From: Pseudoscleropodium purum | Taxonomy: Eukaryota; Streptophyta; Bryopsida; Hypnales; Brachytheciaceae | Assembly (NCBI GenBank): GCA_963969395.1 | Contig: OZ017799.1 | Location: 15,502,501-15,566,500 of the forward strand | Direction: 5' to 3' | Length of the DNA stretch: 64,000 nt | Translations under genes and position numbers: made by a program | Part shown: one piece after another, positions 24,036 through 36,701 of the stretch | Layout of the letters: every line of letters starts with the position of its first letter | Numbering within the stretch: the stretch's first letter is position 1 | The notes under the pieces: generated by a model | Told to the model about the DNA's origin: nothing | The model's input: the letters and a program-made list of their open reading frames with translations, nothing else | The model's database searches: none

Positions 24036-27035
24036 AAACGGTTGTGACACTCATCAAAGCAACAAGGACTTCTTCAAATTATTTTATGTGGGTTATGTAC
24101 AACTTTTATTTTTTTTATTATAAACTTGTGATATTTTATTTGGCTTCTACAACACTATATAAAGTTTGTATGAACCTATATGTCATAAACCTACCTCCAT
24201 GAGGTGCCCAAAGTGCCTTAGTGAGCAAGGGGGACCTTAGGGGTAACTTTCCAAGCTTTGCAATAGTCTAAAAAGGAGTAATGAGATACTTCCGAGTAAA
24301 TAAAGTGCAGTAGCACCTTGTATTTGAAAAGATGTGTTATAAATGCTTAAAAGCTCTTGAGAAGAAGCTTCTAACCGTTCAAAAGACTTAGGAGTTAAAG
24401 GTTCTCAAGGAATCCTTCAAGGAAGTATGATATATAGCATACCATAATAAAGATATGAAGATAAGAATATTAAAATGACAAGCATTACAAGGTTTTAAGC
24501 TATGAGTCAAAAGTTATGGCCAAAAGAAGGGTCGTGGTGAAGGTGTGATGCCTCTTCAAGTGGACCTGAATCTTTGGAGGGCAATAATTTTGTAAAAACT
24601 TGTTCAAAAGGGACAAGTGAAAATGTGAAATATCCATCAGCACCTATTTATTGCATAGATATTAAAATTAGACTTGCATATTGTATTTGGAGCTCAAAAT
24701 ACAAAATTACACTACTTGGAAGTTCAAGAGTTCAAATATAGATACAACTTGGTGCTTTCAGTTAAAAAAAGGGTGGTCTTCCAAAATCCAAGTGGATTTG
24801 GGGACTTCCTTCGATCCACAAGGGGGGGACTACTAAATGCCACAAAAGGTACTATAGGAATGGTTGGTCTTCTTCCTTATTCTCTCTTGGAGCCTTAGTA
24901 AGTCTTGGTGACTTAAGGTTGGTAATGTAATTTTACCACCAACTCCAAGGCACCATAGGACATTTGTATGTGTATTCCATAGCACTAGTTGGGTAAAGTC
25001 CTACTACTTGCTAGGCCACTTTTGATGTGTCTCAAGTTGTGAGTCTAGATTTAACCATAGCATGAAAATAGCAAATATACAAAGGGCTAGTATGGAGTGA
25101 GGTGACACTCAAAAATAGTTAGGATCATAGTGAGTAGTGCCACCATGAGTCCTAGTATATTAAGGTGGAAGTTCTGCTCCATATTACCCAGTGACATGCT
25201 CAATGTTATGAGTGAAGTGTATGCTAGTAGTCCTAAAAACTGGGAGTTAGCAATGAAAGTCGAGTATGGGAACTAATGTTGTGGATGCGTAGCATGTGTA
25301 GTGTTAAGCAATTGTGATCCAAGTGGTGCAAGAACCAAGGTGTCAAGAATCTATTAAACAGTGAAAAGCTATTAGAATTCTAAGGTGTTATTTGGGTCAC
25401 TATAATATTATTAAGCATGGGTATACCTTAATATGGGCTCTTTTGTTATTCTGGGCCAAATCTAGTTGTAGCTAGAAGCCCAATGTTTTTCTGAAGAAAT
25501 TCTTCTCTATCTAACAACAATTTAAGTTTAAAAACACGTTTTGGAAGGTCCATCATACAAAAGTTTGAAATGAATGATTTGAAGGGCAACGCATCTACTA
25601 TACTTTTTGACTGAGGACAATTGAGGTTCCAATTAGCTTTTATTTATGGTCAAAGAAAAATTCCTCACCTTATACACTTAAAGTTCAATATATTGCAAAT
25701 GATAGGAAGTCCATTAAACACTCATCTCAAAAAGTGTCCTCTAATATAGAATTACATTTAACTTTTGATTGCATCCAAAATATACAAATAGTGTACATTT
25801 TAGGAGGTAAATGCTTTTTTTGAACATTGTGTTTCAACTACAAAAATTTAGTTTCTAATTTTATGAAGCTCTAAAAAACATGAAAGATCTTGGGTTAGAT
25901 GCCAATTCTATATGCTTTTCAAGAAAAATTTACTCAAAAATATTTCAAAAAGTCTAACCTCCTCAAATAAATTATCAGACCTTTAAATAAGTGCTTCATG
26001 GACCTCCTACCCAATAGCACATTGCTCATGTTACACCTTCATTCTTTGTTTATATAGTCTTGGCAACAACCAGCCCACATTGAAGACCATTGTGGTGTTA
26101 TTCCTGGATCTTTTGTTAAATATGAGGATGTTCTTTCTTGTACAATTTTGAACTTCACTTGGATTTAAAAAATATATAAGTATAGTAAAATTGCCATTTA
26201 TAAATTAGTAGAGCCTCTTTGCTATCAAAATTAACTAAACCTAATACTTCTAAATAAGTAAATGAACATTATTTCTATTCTTAAATTTTGGTTTGATCTT
26301 ATTGAAAGACAAAGGTTTATTTTAGATTCTCTTATGTATTTATAGAATTCTAAATGAATAAAATATGAATTCTTAAAGTTTGTACAATGGTATTTCAAAA
26401 ACCAAGTGAACCTTGGACTTCCATGAATAGTAGGTGTACATTTTAGGTAAGAAATCTATAGGGGACAATTTTAGAAAGGGGTTACAACTAGGATCATCTA
26501 CCTTAGATAAACATTCTCCACTTTGGAACTTCTGTTTTGTTACTTTTTATTGTTTATATTTCAAAGGTAAAAATCACTTGTTCTATATTATGACACTATT
26601 AAAATTTTAAATTCTTTTGTTCAATCATTAATTATCATGAATTTTTTAATATAAAAGAAAATTTTCCTAGTAAGTACATCATTACTAAGGCAATTGGAAG
26701 AAAATTTTGCATACTTCTATCCTCATCATTCAAATTATTAAAGCAATTTCAATCTCATCTCCCATGAGAAGCTCTAAAATTTATTTATAATCAATAGAAG
26801 CTATGTGACAATTGATTCTTTTACATTAAGCCAATTGAGATTTAAATTTTGTTGTTATTGTTGCAAAGTCAAGATAGATAGACAATATAGATTTTAGTGA
26901 ACTCAATGAAGACCACATTCCTTAGGTCTTATGTACAAGACCAAAAAGTTTAAAGATGTAGATATAGATGTGAAAAGATATAGAAATGTAGAAGATTAAA
27001 TATACTTTTAGAAAATTAATGTACATTAGGTTCAT
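24036..27035. other. AT-rich intergenic with one MITE
   Basis: No gene is supported. The 74-codon plus frame at 24674-24898 has no features. The eroded MITE at 25780-26012 is listed separately. Confidence 0.5.
25780..26012 (+). mobile_element. MITE, TAAGGTAGGAGG family, copy 3 (eroded)
   Basis: Colinear with 7727-8044: ATACAAATAGTGTACATTTTAGG, TTAGATGCCAATTCTATATG, CTTTTCAAGAAAAATTTACT, AAATATTTCAAAA and the end ATGGACCTCCTACC. The left terminus is not clearly preserved; GATAGGAAGTCCAT near 25701 may be its remnant. Confidence 0.6.
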
Positions 27036-27183
27036 TAAACTTTAAAGAATACAAGCCCCAATGGCTAAGGTGGTCACCTAAATGCTTGGATTATTGAACC
27101 AATAGATGCACTCTTTGTTTCTACAATGAGCAATCAAATCATCCATTGGACACTTTTCGATGGCAATGTTGTTTAAGGGTTAA
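27036..27183 (+). mobile_element. Short TTAACCC-ended element fragment, copy 4
   Basis: It contains GGCTAAGGTGGTCACC, ATGCTTGGATTATTGAACC, CACTCTTTGTTTCTACAATG and AAATCATCCATTGGACAC, and ends TTTAAGGGTTAA. It is colinear with the middle of 17625-17922 and with 36702-36852. Confidence 0.5.
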
Positions 27184-27489
27184 AATTGCAATACATCATG
27201 CAATTTTCATCCATTTGCCCTCCCAATTTGACCCATCCAAAACATACATTTTGTTCAATAGAAATACTAACAATAAGTCATCCACATTTCATCCAAGTAT
27301 AATCCATACAATACTTCATTTTCATTCCTTACTAGTTAGTATGATTTTTCATCCCATGTTCAACCATCCAAGATTGCAATTTCATTCTTCAATAAACCAA
27401 TTTTTCATTCTTACTTCTTTCCACTCTACAACGATGATTCTCGCTGAGTTTCCGGTGATTCTTTCCCCGCGCAGTAGTGCAGATTCCCT

Positions 27490-27552
27490 ACGAGTCTCAA
27501 GTTTCTCAATGTGAAACTTGAAACTTGAAAGTTTCTCAAGTTTCTCAGAAAC
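27490..27552. repeat. Cluster of inverted AAGTTTC/GAAACTT units
   Basis: Short AAGTTTCTCA and TGAAACTT units alternate and can fold on themselves. It lies about 270 bp downstream of the methyltransferase stop. Confidence 0.6.
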
Positions 27553-27811
27553 ACCGGGAATTCTCAGTCTTCAATCTCCTTCCCATTGAGATTCCGTAGT
27601 TTGTGGCCTGAAATTAGACCTTTGTGAAGCTGCATTTCACAATTTTTGGCGAATATCGCCAATTTCACTAACGAAACTGACGTTTCTGATCCTCGTTTGC
27701 AAAGCTTCGTGCAGATGCGGGTCACAATCTTGGCGCTCTGAAGTGCATCTAGAGATCATTGTTGAAGGTGCAATCATTCGGGTGCTCCAACCAATCATTC
27801 AATGCAAGCTT

Positions 27812-27817
27812 TTTATT
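27812..27817 (-). terminator. Polyadenylation signal of the O-methyltransferase
   Basis: AATAAA on the minus strand, 6 bp beyond the TAA stop. An AATAAA is also kept at the matching place after the pseudogene exon at 47383-47388, which supports it being ancestral. Confidence 0.5.
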
Positions 27818-27823
27818 GATTGA

Positions 27824-30554
27824 TTACTTCTGAAACTCCATGACAGTAATCATGTCCACTTTGCAGACCACCTTGAATTCTCTAAACCCTGCAGCCAAGC
27901 TAAGCTGGCGGTGGTCGCTTTCCGTGCGTTCCCGGGCTCCGTTTTCGTTGAAGGCCATCATGAGGATGTCACTTTGCAGAGCCATGTGATCCGCTCCTTC
28001 AAAGTTGATGACGTCGGGCAACATGTTGTCTAGCGCTATCACTTTGCCATTGGGGGGCAACGCCTCGTAACACTTCGTCAAGATCTTCACACAATTCTCG
28101 TCATCCCAGTCGTGCAAGATGGACTGCAGCAGAGAGGAGATCGACACCACGTACAACGTCAGTCCATTCTTTCGATTTGGCGATATTCCATCTTCCATTT
28201 TCACATTTACATTATCTGGTTGTGCTTATTGTGCTTTTACTTATAAGCAAACTTATGTGCAAATTCCATTTCATCCACAAGTCATTGCTAAGTCAGGCTT
28301 TCCCACCGCAAGCCCCACCCGGCTTCCTAAATCATTCATTTCCTTTCTTTCTCGAAGGTACACTGCGCCAATTTATTGAAACCGACGGTAGGTTCCAATT
28401 GAGATATTATTGAGCAAGTCCAATGAAATTGAATGTCAATTTCGATCAATAGACGGTATTCAATTGCCACACATATCTTTACGAAGGTCTAATATCAGGC
28501 CGCAAGATAGGGCAGGTTGGAATTTGGGGTGTAAGCCGCGCGTTCTGAACCACATCAAAGTAACGTAATTTCGCCAATTTAACGAAATTGAAGCTATTGG
28601 GAACTGAACTGCCCAAAATGAGATACACGAGAAGTCTTTCCTTACACGACTACAACAGGTCTACATTTAAAGTTTGCCAAATTGCACAGAACTCTGCAAT
28701 TTTAGCTAAACTTTGCCAGCACATTGGAAACTCCCTTTTCATGCTCACGAAGTCAGTCAACCAGCTGAACGAATCAGCACCTGGAGCTACAAGCAATTAT
28801 AGTGACTTCTAGAATCAGTTTGCTGTAACAAAAATGAAAAAAGTGTTACGGAGACTGTCAATGTCAATGAATTGAACTATAAAGGACGAAAATTCCATGA
28901 CTTTGGCACTTGGTTTCAGGCAGCTACGTCTGTTCAATCGTAAATCTACAGCGCGCGTTCCTAATTTTGAGAGCTTTGTGCTGATGAATGTCCCATTTGT
29001 AGTGGCTAGAATCGCACCAAATTATCGAGATTGACGATAGTCGTGTACACTCTCACGATGTCAGTCATATCAAACTTATTTTTATTGTGCATATCCAATC
29101 TCTTTAAGTAAAAAATTAGCATTTCCCGTCCAAATTATCTGCATTGACTTGAGTCTCTGACAATAAATTCGGTGTCTGGTCTATACACAAGTTTCAAAAT
29201 ATATTCTACTTCCTCTTAATTCAAGAATGGGGGAGGTGTATGTGAATTCAGACAGACCTTCATGAAGATGGCGTCACCTTCCTTGGGAACGGACTCGAAC
29301 ATATTCCCCGCCAGATGCTCCACTCCTGCCAGGGCTCAATCAATCCACTTCAATTCCCTTCTCGGTCATGCATACAAATCTAGCTTTCACCAGCAATCTA
29401 CAATACAACGCAAACAGAAGTTCCACAACTTGCAGAATTAAGAGAGTTTTAAGAGTTTAGCTTGAAGGATAGGAAAACGGACTTTACCATCTTAGTTAAA
29501 TCATTAATTTCAACCTCCTACTTACTTAAGTGATGCAGTATACCCCGTTTTAATAGCATGATGGTAAACTCTGAAACCTCCCTTGTGTTGAGATCGACAG
29601 TGCACACAAAAATCAAACATTGGTGTGCAGCACTCCAAAACTTCAATCAAAACTAAGAATTCCAACAGCTCTGACGAAATCAATGCCGATCCAGATCCAA
29701 ATCAATCCTTCCATTCATCCATCCCCGAGTTTCGGAATCCTACTCGGAATTGGCTTGCACGCGATGATCACATGCGGCTGATCGAAGTTGATTGCTCGTA
29801 TATGCGCATACCTCTCCGTGACCAGCTTCATCGCCGACCCCATACCTCCTCCCACATCCACCAGCACCTTCACCCCCTCAAACCCTTTGTACTCATCCAG
29901 CACCGCCTTAAAAAAAAGTTTCGAGCTTCCAGACATGGCCTTATTAAACAACTCATCAAACTTCGGATTCTGCTTCCCATACTCCCACGCATTCAGTCCT
30001 CCATGCGCCCTCGCGAACGGAGTCACCCCCTCGTCCACCACCGCCTCATGCAAGTACTGCCAAGTGCTGCCGAAGTAGGGTGGCTCTTGCATGAACAAGA
30101 TGTGCACGAAGGAGCCGTGCTCCGGGTCGTCGACTAAGTAGCGAGCGATGGGTTCCAAGGAGTAGCGACGCTCGGTGACGACGGAGGGACACGGGCCGTC
30201 TGAGGAATTCGTGGTGGTGACGGTTTCGCGAAGGATGCGCTTGCCGCTCACCATGCGGAGGAGACGGGAGAGGTAGGAGATGTTGATGGGTTTTCCTGGG
30301 AGTGCGAGCGCCGCGATCTCGGTGGCGGTGAGCGAAGCGTTGGGGCCGGCGCGTGAGAGAGCTTCGAAGACTTGGAGGCGGGCGAGGGCGGCGACGATGC
30401 CGGGGACGCAAGCGCTGGTGACAAGTTGGGCAGCTGCGACGCGGACGCTGTCGAGGCTGGTGGGAGGGGGCGAGGGCGCGACGTCCATACTACTGGCCTT
30501 GGTGTCCATGCCTTCCATGGAGCCCATGGGGTTCAAGCTCCAAAAGTTCGGCAA
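27824..30554 (-). CDS. Caffeic-acid-type O-methyltransferase, three exons
   Basis: SAM-dependent methyl transfer to a hydroxyl of a phenolic substrate, probably cytosolic. Exons: 30554-29744, 29325-29258, 28123-27824. Introns are 418 and 1134 bp with GTAGGA and GTCTGT donors and CAG acceptors; the first junction splits an Arg codon. The product is 392 residues from ATG 30554, or 383 from ATG 30527, which is nearer the usual 360-380. An N-terminal dimerisation-type domain is followed by the NAWEYGKQNPKFDELFNKAM block (189-208), the SAM motif LVDVGGGMG (231-239), INFDQPHVI (255-263), GDAIFMK (287-293) and the catalytic His in LHDWDDENC (His297). Glu358 in RERTE fits the second catalytic acid; the first, usually Glu, is Asp325 (ALDNMLP). 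All family blocks are present, without frameshifts, so it looks functional. The true substrate (caffeate, flavonoid or other) cannot be read from sequence. Confidence 0.9.
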
Positions 30555-30569
30555 GCAAAGTCACTGCAA

Positions 30570-30738
30570 GAGAGTCACAGCCCGAATATTCACAGAGATC
30601 GTGTGCAACAGAATCGTATCAATCAGCTACCACTGACTTCTACAATCAGAGACGCTGCAACAGAGTCACAACCCGACTCGCAGTCCGACCATTCACAGAG
30701 ATCAAGTGCAATAGAATCGAATTAATCAGCTACCATGT
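30570..30738. repeat. Diverged tandem duplication in the 5' flank of the methyltransferase
   Basis: Two units of about 70-90 bp each contain AGAGTCACARCCCG, ATTCACAGAGATC, GTGCAAYAGAATCG and AATCAGCTACCA. They begin 16 bp upstream of the start codon, so they fall in the leader or core promoter. No unambiguous TATA box was assigned. Confidence 0.7.
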
Positions 30739-31508
30739 ACTTACCAGTTCAATGGAGGTACAATTGATCCTCGCTTTCAACAGGATTTGCCTCTCACGGC
30801 GACAAGCTCAACAACCGAACACCTGCCAAAGTGAGCTATCTGAATCTATCTGAAACTAGTAACGCAATCTCGGTGATGGAACACTCAGACTAACCGATGC
30901 ATATATTACAAAACGTATCTACGAAATTGATTAGACAATAAATGCAGAAATTCTAAGGTTTATGAATCGCAGCCCTACGCCACGTTACTTCTAACGAATC
31001 AGCAGCTTCTTGACCTGCCTTCTTACACCTGCCGGCTCATAACAATGCACGTCAATAGAAAGGTGAGATTCACAGAATTGAATACAAAAGAAATATCAAG
31101 AGATGTTCATCGCAATATGCAAAGAAATATCATGAGCCGAAGCAAGGCACAGAGCTGGAATGCACTCAAATGGCAGAGGAAAAGGCGCAAGCCCGACTCT
31201 GAATCCGCCAGCCGTGACAGTCAGGGATGGGAGGAAATTAACTGACGTTCAAATTTCAATTTCTGATACACAGATATGAAGAAGTAGGAATCGGGATGTG
31301 CAGGACTTCAGGGATGAGGATTGAGCGTGGTCAGTTGATGAAAGCATGGCCAAAGGATTGAAATCTCTCCAGGGATAGGAACCCGTCCTTGGAGGGGCAG
31401 ATGCTGCCATGCCTGCGTCTGCAGTTAAGCTTGTCAGTTTCTGGCGCTACTGTATGCCTCAGTAGTCAGCACTCAAACTTGGCAGTGTATCTTACCTGGA
31501 AAAAAGAA
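30739..31508. other. Upstream flank of the methyltransferase
   Basis: Moderately GC-rich sequence with short open frames only; probably promoter DNA of the minus-strand gene. I see no further feature that I can support. Confidence 0.4.
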
Positions 31509-31690
31509 AAAGAAATCGAAATCGAAATCACAGAAGGTATATCATTACCAAATAGGTGTGTCAGAAAGATAAAAGAAATCGAAATCACAGAAGGTATATC
31601 ATTACCAAATAGGTATGTCAGAAAAGAAAAGAAAAGAAATCGAAATCACAGAAGGTGTATCATTACCAAATAGGTATGTCAGAAAAGTGT
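31509..31690 (+). repeat. Tandem repeat, three ~50-60 bp units
   Basis: The block AGAAATCGAAATCACAGAAG followed by GTATATCATTACCAAATAGG and TRTGTCAGAAA occurs three times in a row with few changes, separated by short purine tracts. A plus-strand frame runs through all three only because the spacing happens to keep phase. Confidence 0.9.
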
Positions 31691-34600
31691 TGAAAGTAGC
31701 AATGACAATGAGGTGAAACAAGGTGAACATGTTTCAATTTCTCCCCCCCATCCATTTTGGAAAAATTCAGAGCCGTTGATTCAAATACAAAAAATTCCCA
31801 ACCCTCTCAAATGCCACTGATTTGCATTTTAAAAAGTAAACCAGTGTCGTTGATCGTTGTCATGAGAAACAATTTTGGCTGTTGGAGCTATGGGATACAA
31901 AATTAAAATATGGAAATATGAATTCATAAATACGTGATTGGAAGTATGAATATAGTAGATAGATTTTCACTACTCGAAAATAATGTCCAAATCAACAAAT
32001 AAATTGTCAAAATTTTGTTGAAGTGGGTATTGTATCGATTGTTTTTCTAATTTTTTTGTTGATTTGGTACAAGTTAATAAAATGGTCACATAAATTTTAG
32101 TTGATTCAGATAGTACAACGTCCAAATAAATAAAAAATTAACACATTTTTGTTCATTACGAGATGGATATTTAGAAAATATTTTATATTGTTGTTATTTT
32201 GGGTTTCTAATCTATATACATGCTAAAAATTGAAGAACCTTGGGTATTTGGGGTTGTTATAGACCAAATACTATATGAGTACGTACAACAACTATTTTGA
32301 TTTCTTTCACACTTTTAGGAATTTTGTCATATAAAACTTAATTGAAAATATAAAATATAAATTAAAAAAAACCATGAATCTTAAATGACAAATTTAAGGC
32401 TCACACAACCTCATTGATGATCTCCATCCAATAGAATGGTGGGTTATGTGAAGCAACCTAAATATGGTGCTAACACCTAGAGACAATTGAAATCCTACTA
32501 GTAGTGAGTAAGAATATTAGATTAGATGATATTTGAAGGTGTGTGTGTTTTGAAGTGAGTCCAAATTTTTTGGATTTTTTTCTAATTGAGGATTTTCCAT
32601 TAGGTTGGGGATTTATTTAGACTCTACAATTCAATGGGTAGAGATTTTGTATAGGGCTTAGGGGGTTCACACCTCCTTACATTAGTAACCATGTGCAAGA
32701 ACAAGGTATTTTGTAGAGGGGGTATTTATCTCCTTCCATTATTTTTTCCTCTCCCTATTTATAAATAAAAGCTATTGGTGTGTATTTTTCAGCACCCTTT
32801 TTTTTGTAAATTCTTAAAAGACTAATTTTTAGTACCCTATTTTTTGTATATTTTAGAATTCCGGAATATTGTGAAGACTAAAAAACACATCACACCATTG
32901 ATAAAACAAACAAACTATAGAATACAAAAGCATTGAATTGTAGCATGGAATCTCGTTGTAGTATCAATTCCACAAAAGAATAGCACATTCAAATACATAA
33001 TAGAAAAACAAAGAGAAATTTAGTATAAAAGTTATGTTTACAAATATAATTTTCTGTAATCCTAGCCCATCTTAAAACCTAAAATTTACAAGTTCAAAAT
33101 TCTTATTCTTTTACATCATCCAATGTCTACACTTGCCAATATGCATATCTGGCATAAAACCAAAAGTGACAGGCCACACATGTCCACTACTCTTCCACCT
33201 TTAGGTATAGTAGTAAAAAAATTTACATTACAGCTAACCAATAAAAGAGGATAAAAAACACAAGAACAAGAAATTCACATTTAAAGAGCACCAACATTAT
33301 TTTGAGGAGTAATCCAAAGATGATGGATTGGGCAAAGGCCCCATGATGCACCCACTTTGGACACTCCTCCCCATCCTCTTCCAAAGCTTAAATTAGTCTA
33401 CATAAGTCTTCCATTGTAACGGTGCCAAAAGGGACAATGAGCTTGTGTTATTTACAAGAGGACATTGTAGCCTCTAATTCTTGCCGAAGAGAGCATGGTG
33501 TAGAATCCAAATTCCTCTATGAACCCTATTAGATTCACTTAAAACAATACTATACCATACATATGGTTGAACTCAACAAAGATGAAGTTAGCCAAGGAAA
33601 TACCATTGCACTTACCACAAAGATGAACTCTAAATTATAATAGGAGTGCAAGATTTACCAAATTCATGACGGAATTCAAGTGCACCTTAAAACCTTAGAG
33701 CCCAACAGGCTTTGATTGTCAAAGCACTCATCAAACCTTGAATTGTTCACATGTAGGCACCTTAAGCAAACAAACAAGTGAGTGAACCTCTAATCCTAAA
33801 CCATAAGCAACATACAAGTATAAACAAAGAGAGATGCAACCTAAAATCTAAAGCAATTGTACAAAGGGTGCTTAAAGAAATTGTGATGAGGAGAACGACA
33901 ACAACGGCTTGAATTAGAAAGAGAATTGCTCCATGACAACACAACACCTGCAACATACGTCAAATAAGCAGTTGAAAACTCACAATGAAATCCTTCTAAA
34001 CTGTTACATTTGCATGCCAACACATTTTTTACCAATCTAAAGATACAAAATTCAAATTCAAGACACCAATAGTACAACCACCCACCCAAGCTACTAATTA
34101 TCAAATTGAACATATTGAGCTTTTTTCTTAGGGATCAACATTTGGCATCCTATTTTTTTTTCTACTATTCACAAAAGGAAGGAATTTCTCACCACTTTAT
34201 TTTATATATAAACTTAACCAAGACATATTATCAATGCTATGGTAGATTCATCCAAAATATTAAAAAATTTCCTTCAACAAATTCAATTGACCCTATTATA
34301 TTTAATTTTTTTATCTCACAACATTTTCTACTACACCAATGGTCTTCCCCTTGAGGTGTAGGATGAAGCAGTTCAGTTCTTGACTACATGTGGTTGAAAG
34401 GAATGTTAACATTTTATACCACAAGTCAAACTTAAAAGTATGACACTTTTTTTGTGTTTTAGTTTTTAAAAACATAGAGACCATTTACATTGAAAAGAGG
34501 AAACAATACAAAGAACCAGCGGACCACATCCCAGCGCACTCATAAGAGTAGAACTTTAAATTTTCCACAACTAAATACTCCTTTTTTTTTCCTTTTTCTT

Positions 34601-35165
34601 TTCCCTTTGTTTTTTCCTTCTCTTTTTCTCTTAAAAACTCCCATCAAAGACAAAGGACAACCAAGCAGAGCACATGAGATCAACGGTTGGGAACTGGTAC
34701 AGGTCAATGCGAGGCCATCCATCCATCCATCAAGTGAAGTCATGTATGACAGTTTTTCTTAAAAATGTCTGTCCAGTACATTTGACAGTTCTCCAGGCTT
34801 TCATTTTATAGTTACTTACAAGAGCTGCAACTGAAAGTCTTCTCATCAGTCTCAGTTACACTCACGTGTTTTGTGAGGCTGCTGAGATGCTTGCCAGTGA
34901 TCAGCATATCAATACACAGCCTTTCAAGATAGCCTGTAAGTAAGTTAAGTTATGATCAGACTGAGGGTTTCACGCTTTCCAGATGAAAGCTTTCGAGAGC
35001 TGATTATGAAGTTACTGTGGAAGGAGTAATCGCGGAACATGCTTCACATGTGGTGGAACCGAACAATAATGAGATTTTCATCAAAATACTCAATCATTGG
35101 AATGTGCAAAACAATATTGAATAGATGGAGCATTTGTGGGAACCAAACTTAAGCCAATTTTCCTG
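31691..35165. other. AT-rich intergenic, simple repeats only
   Basis: No gene is supported. A polypyrimidine tract lies at about 34575-34635 and a (CCAT)4 microsatellite near 34716. Frames of 60-90 codons here overlap each other and have no recognisable domain. Confidence 0.5.
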
Positions 35166-35445
35166 TAAGGTGGGTACTCCCCAAACTGACACTTTGTGCT
35201 ACTGAGCCTAATTTCTATTCTTAGGCTGGTCAGATTTTCATATGTTTTTGTTGGCATGTGAAAGGAGGTTCCAACACACCAGAGCTAGAACATGGCATTT
35301 GAATCTTGTATGCAAAAGTTATTAAGGAACAATGTTTGGTTCTAAAAGCGTTTCTTCCACATAGGTACATAACTGACTTTGGAGATGTACGTACATTATA
35401 GATGGCGGTCTAAGGTCAATGGCACATTTGAGTGTACCTACCTTA
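35166..35445 (+). mobile_element. Non-autonomous element, GGTTCCAACACACC family, copy 5 (best ends)
   Basis: The ends TAAGGTGGGTACTCCCC and GTACCTACCTTA are inverted repeats of the TAAGGT type with TA outermost. The body has GGCATGTGAAAGGAGGTTCC, AACACACCAGAGCTAGAACATG, GCATTTGAATCTTGTATGC, TTATTAAGGAACAATG and ACATAGGTACATAACTGAC. This copy links the family with the other TAAGGT MITEs. Confidence 0.75.
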
Positions 35446-35481
35446 CTCTAAGCTTAGACCCACTTTCCAATTGGAGACTTG

Positions 35482-35529
35482 AAATGTTGGACAATCCAAA
35501 ATGTTAGGCAATCTAAAATGTTGGGCAAT
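35482..35529 (+). repeat. 18 bp tandem repeat, about 2.7 copies
   Basis: AAATGTTGGACAATCCAA is followed by AAATGTTAGGCAATCTAA and a partial third AAATGTTGGGCAAT. Confidence 0.8.
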
Positions 35530-35568
35530 TGGGAATTGGATTAACAGAGGGAATGCCCAATGCTTACC

Positions 35569-36522
35569 TTAACCCCTAAATGCCCAAAATGGATTTTTTG
35601 GCAACATAGAAATTTTGGGCAGTTCACCACAAATGTAGTTTTTATTTTTTTCACTGAAATTTTAATACAACATGTGCCCAAGGAGTAGCTTTAAGGCCCA
35701 AAAAATTTCATAAGTTTTGACTACATGGTTAAGAAGTTATTGTATGATATGTACTTTTCTATGTTTGACGGGTAGTCTAGGTAGCAAAAAAAACTCCTTT
35801 AAAAATTATTCTTTTAAGAAACTAAAATTTGAAATTGATTTTCTAGGTTTTCATATACTTGAAAAGATTTGAATAATTCCATTTTGATCAATGAGTCAAA
35901 AGTTATGAGGAGTTTTAGTTTGTGGGAGTTTGTGGGTTGTAATTGAATCTCTATTCTAAAACAAACTTTGAAGTCCTTTATTTAATTCAATTTTCAATAA
36001 TTTTGGAAAAAAATAAAACATTGGGTGTAGATTGTTTATTACAACATTACAATCATTGGGATTGTCATTTTTCAATTCCATAAATAAATTGTTAACAATT
36101 TAGTATTTTGAATCATTCTCTACTCCTTTCTACTTATTATTTTTTTCCTATATGTTGTATGATCCCAAATGATCTGAAATTTTTCAAGAAGGTAGTCAAT
36201 TTGACTTGAAAAATGAATTCAAAAAGTTGCAACCGTTTTGGAATTTTTTTTCATATAAATGTGACCTTTTGAAGTGCAGCTGCCCAAATTTTCGCATGGC
36301 CAAAAAAAAGAAATTTGTCACTTCAAATGCTAATATCTTGCAATTTACACATTGGAAATTTCTGAAATTTTTTCCACATATTCTCAAACAAGTTCAATAC
36401 AAGATCCTATGGTTACATGTGTCCAAAAAAGTGTTTTTTTTCTAAAATTTAATTACTATACTACAAATGGCAATTTTGGAGTGGTTTTGGTGAAAACATA
36501 GTCAAAATCATTTAGGAGTTAA
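35569..36522 (+). mobile_element. TTAACCCC-ended ~0.95 kb element, copy 2
   Basis: It begins TTAACCCCTAAATGCCC and ends CATTTAGGAGTTAA, and matches 14556-15516 along its full length in the same orientation. Small indels interrupt every possible frame relative to copy 1, so it is read as non-coding. Confidence 0.85.
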
Positions 36523-36701
36523 GTGCATGCTAAGCTACATAATTCCCTTGTGATTCCACACAATTTTGGCAAGTTTTGAGGAGAAGATAGTGAGTGGTTC
36601 AATGTTATTGAAGTTGCCTTAAATCTTTCTGCCACAGTGAAGTCATCTAGGGTGAAACTAGCCTCTACAATCTCTTCTCATTGCTTTCAATTTAGAGCTA
36701 C

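Noticed and set aside
29625..30725. Several plus-strand frames of 90-170 codons
   Set aside because: They are antisense shadows of methyltransferase exon 1, which is GC-rich and so has few stops on the other strand.
31389..31673. 94-codon frame with repeated EIEITEGISLPNR
   Set aside because: Produced by the three-unit tandem repeat; no start context or family.
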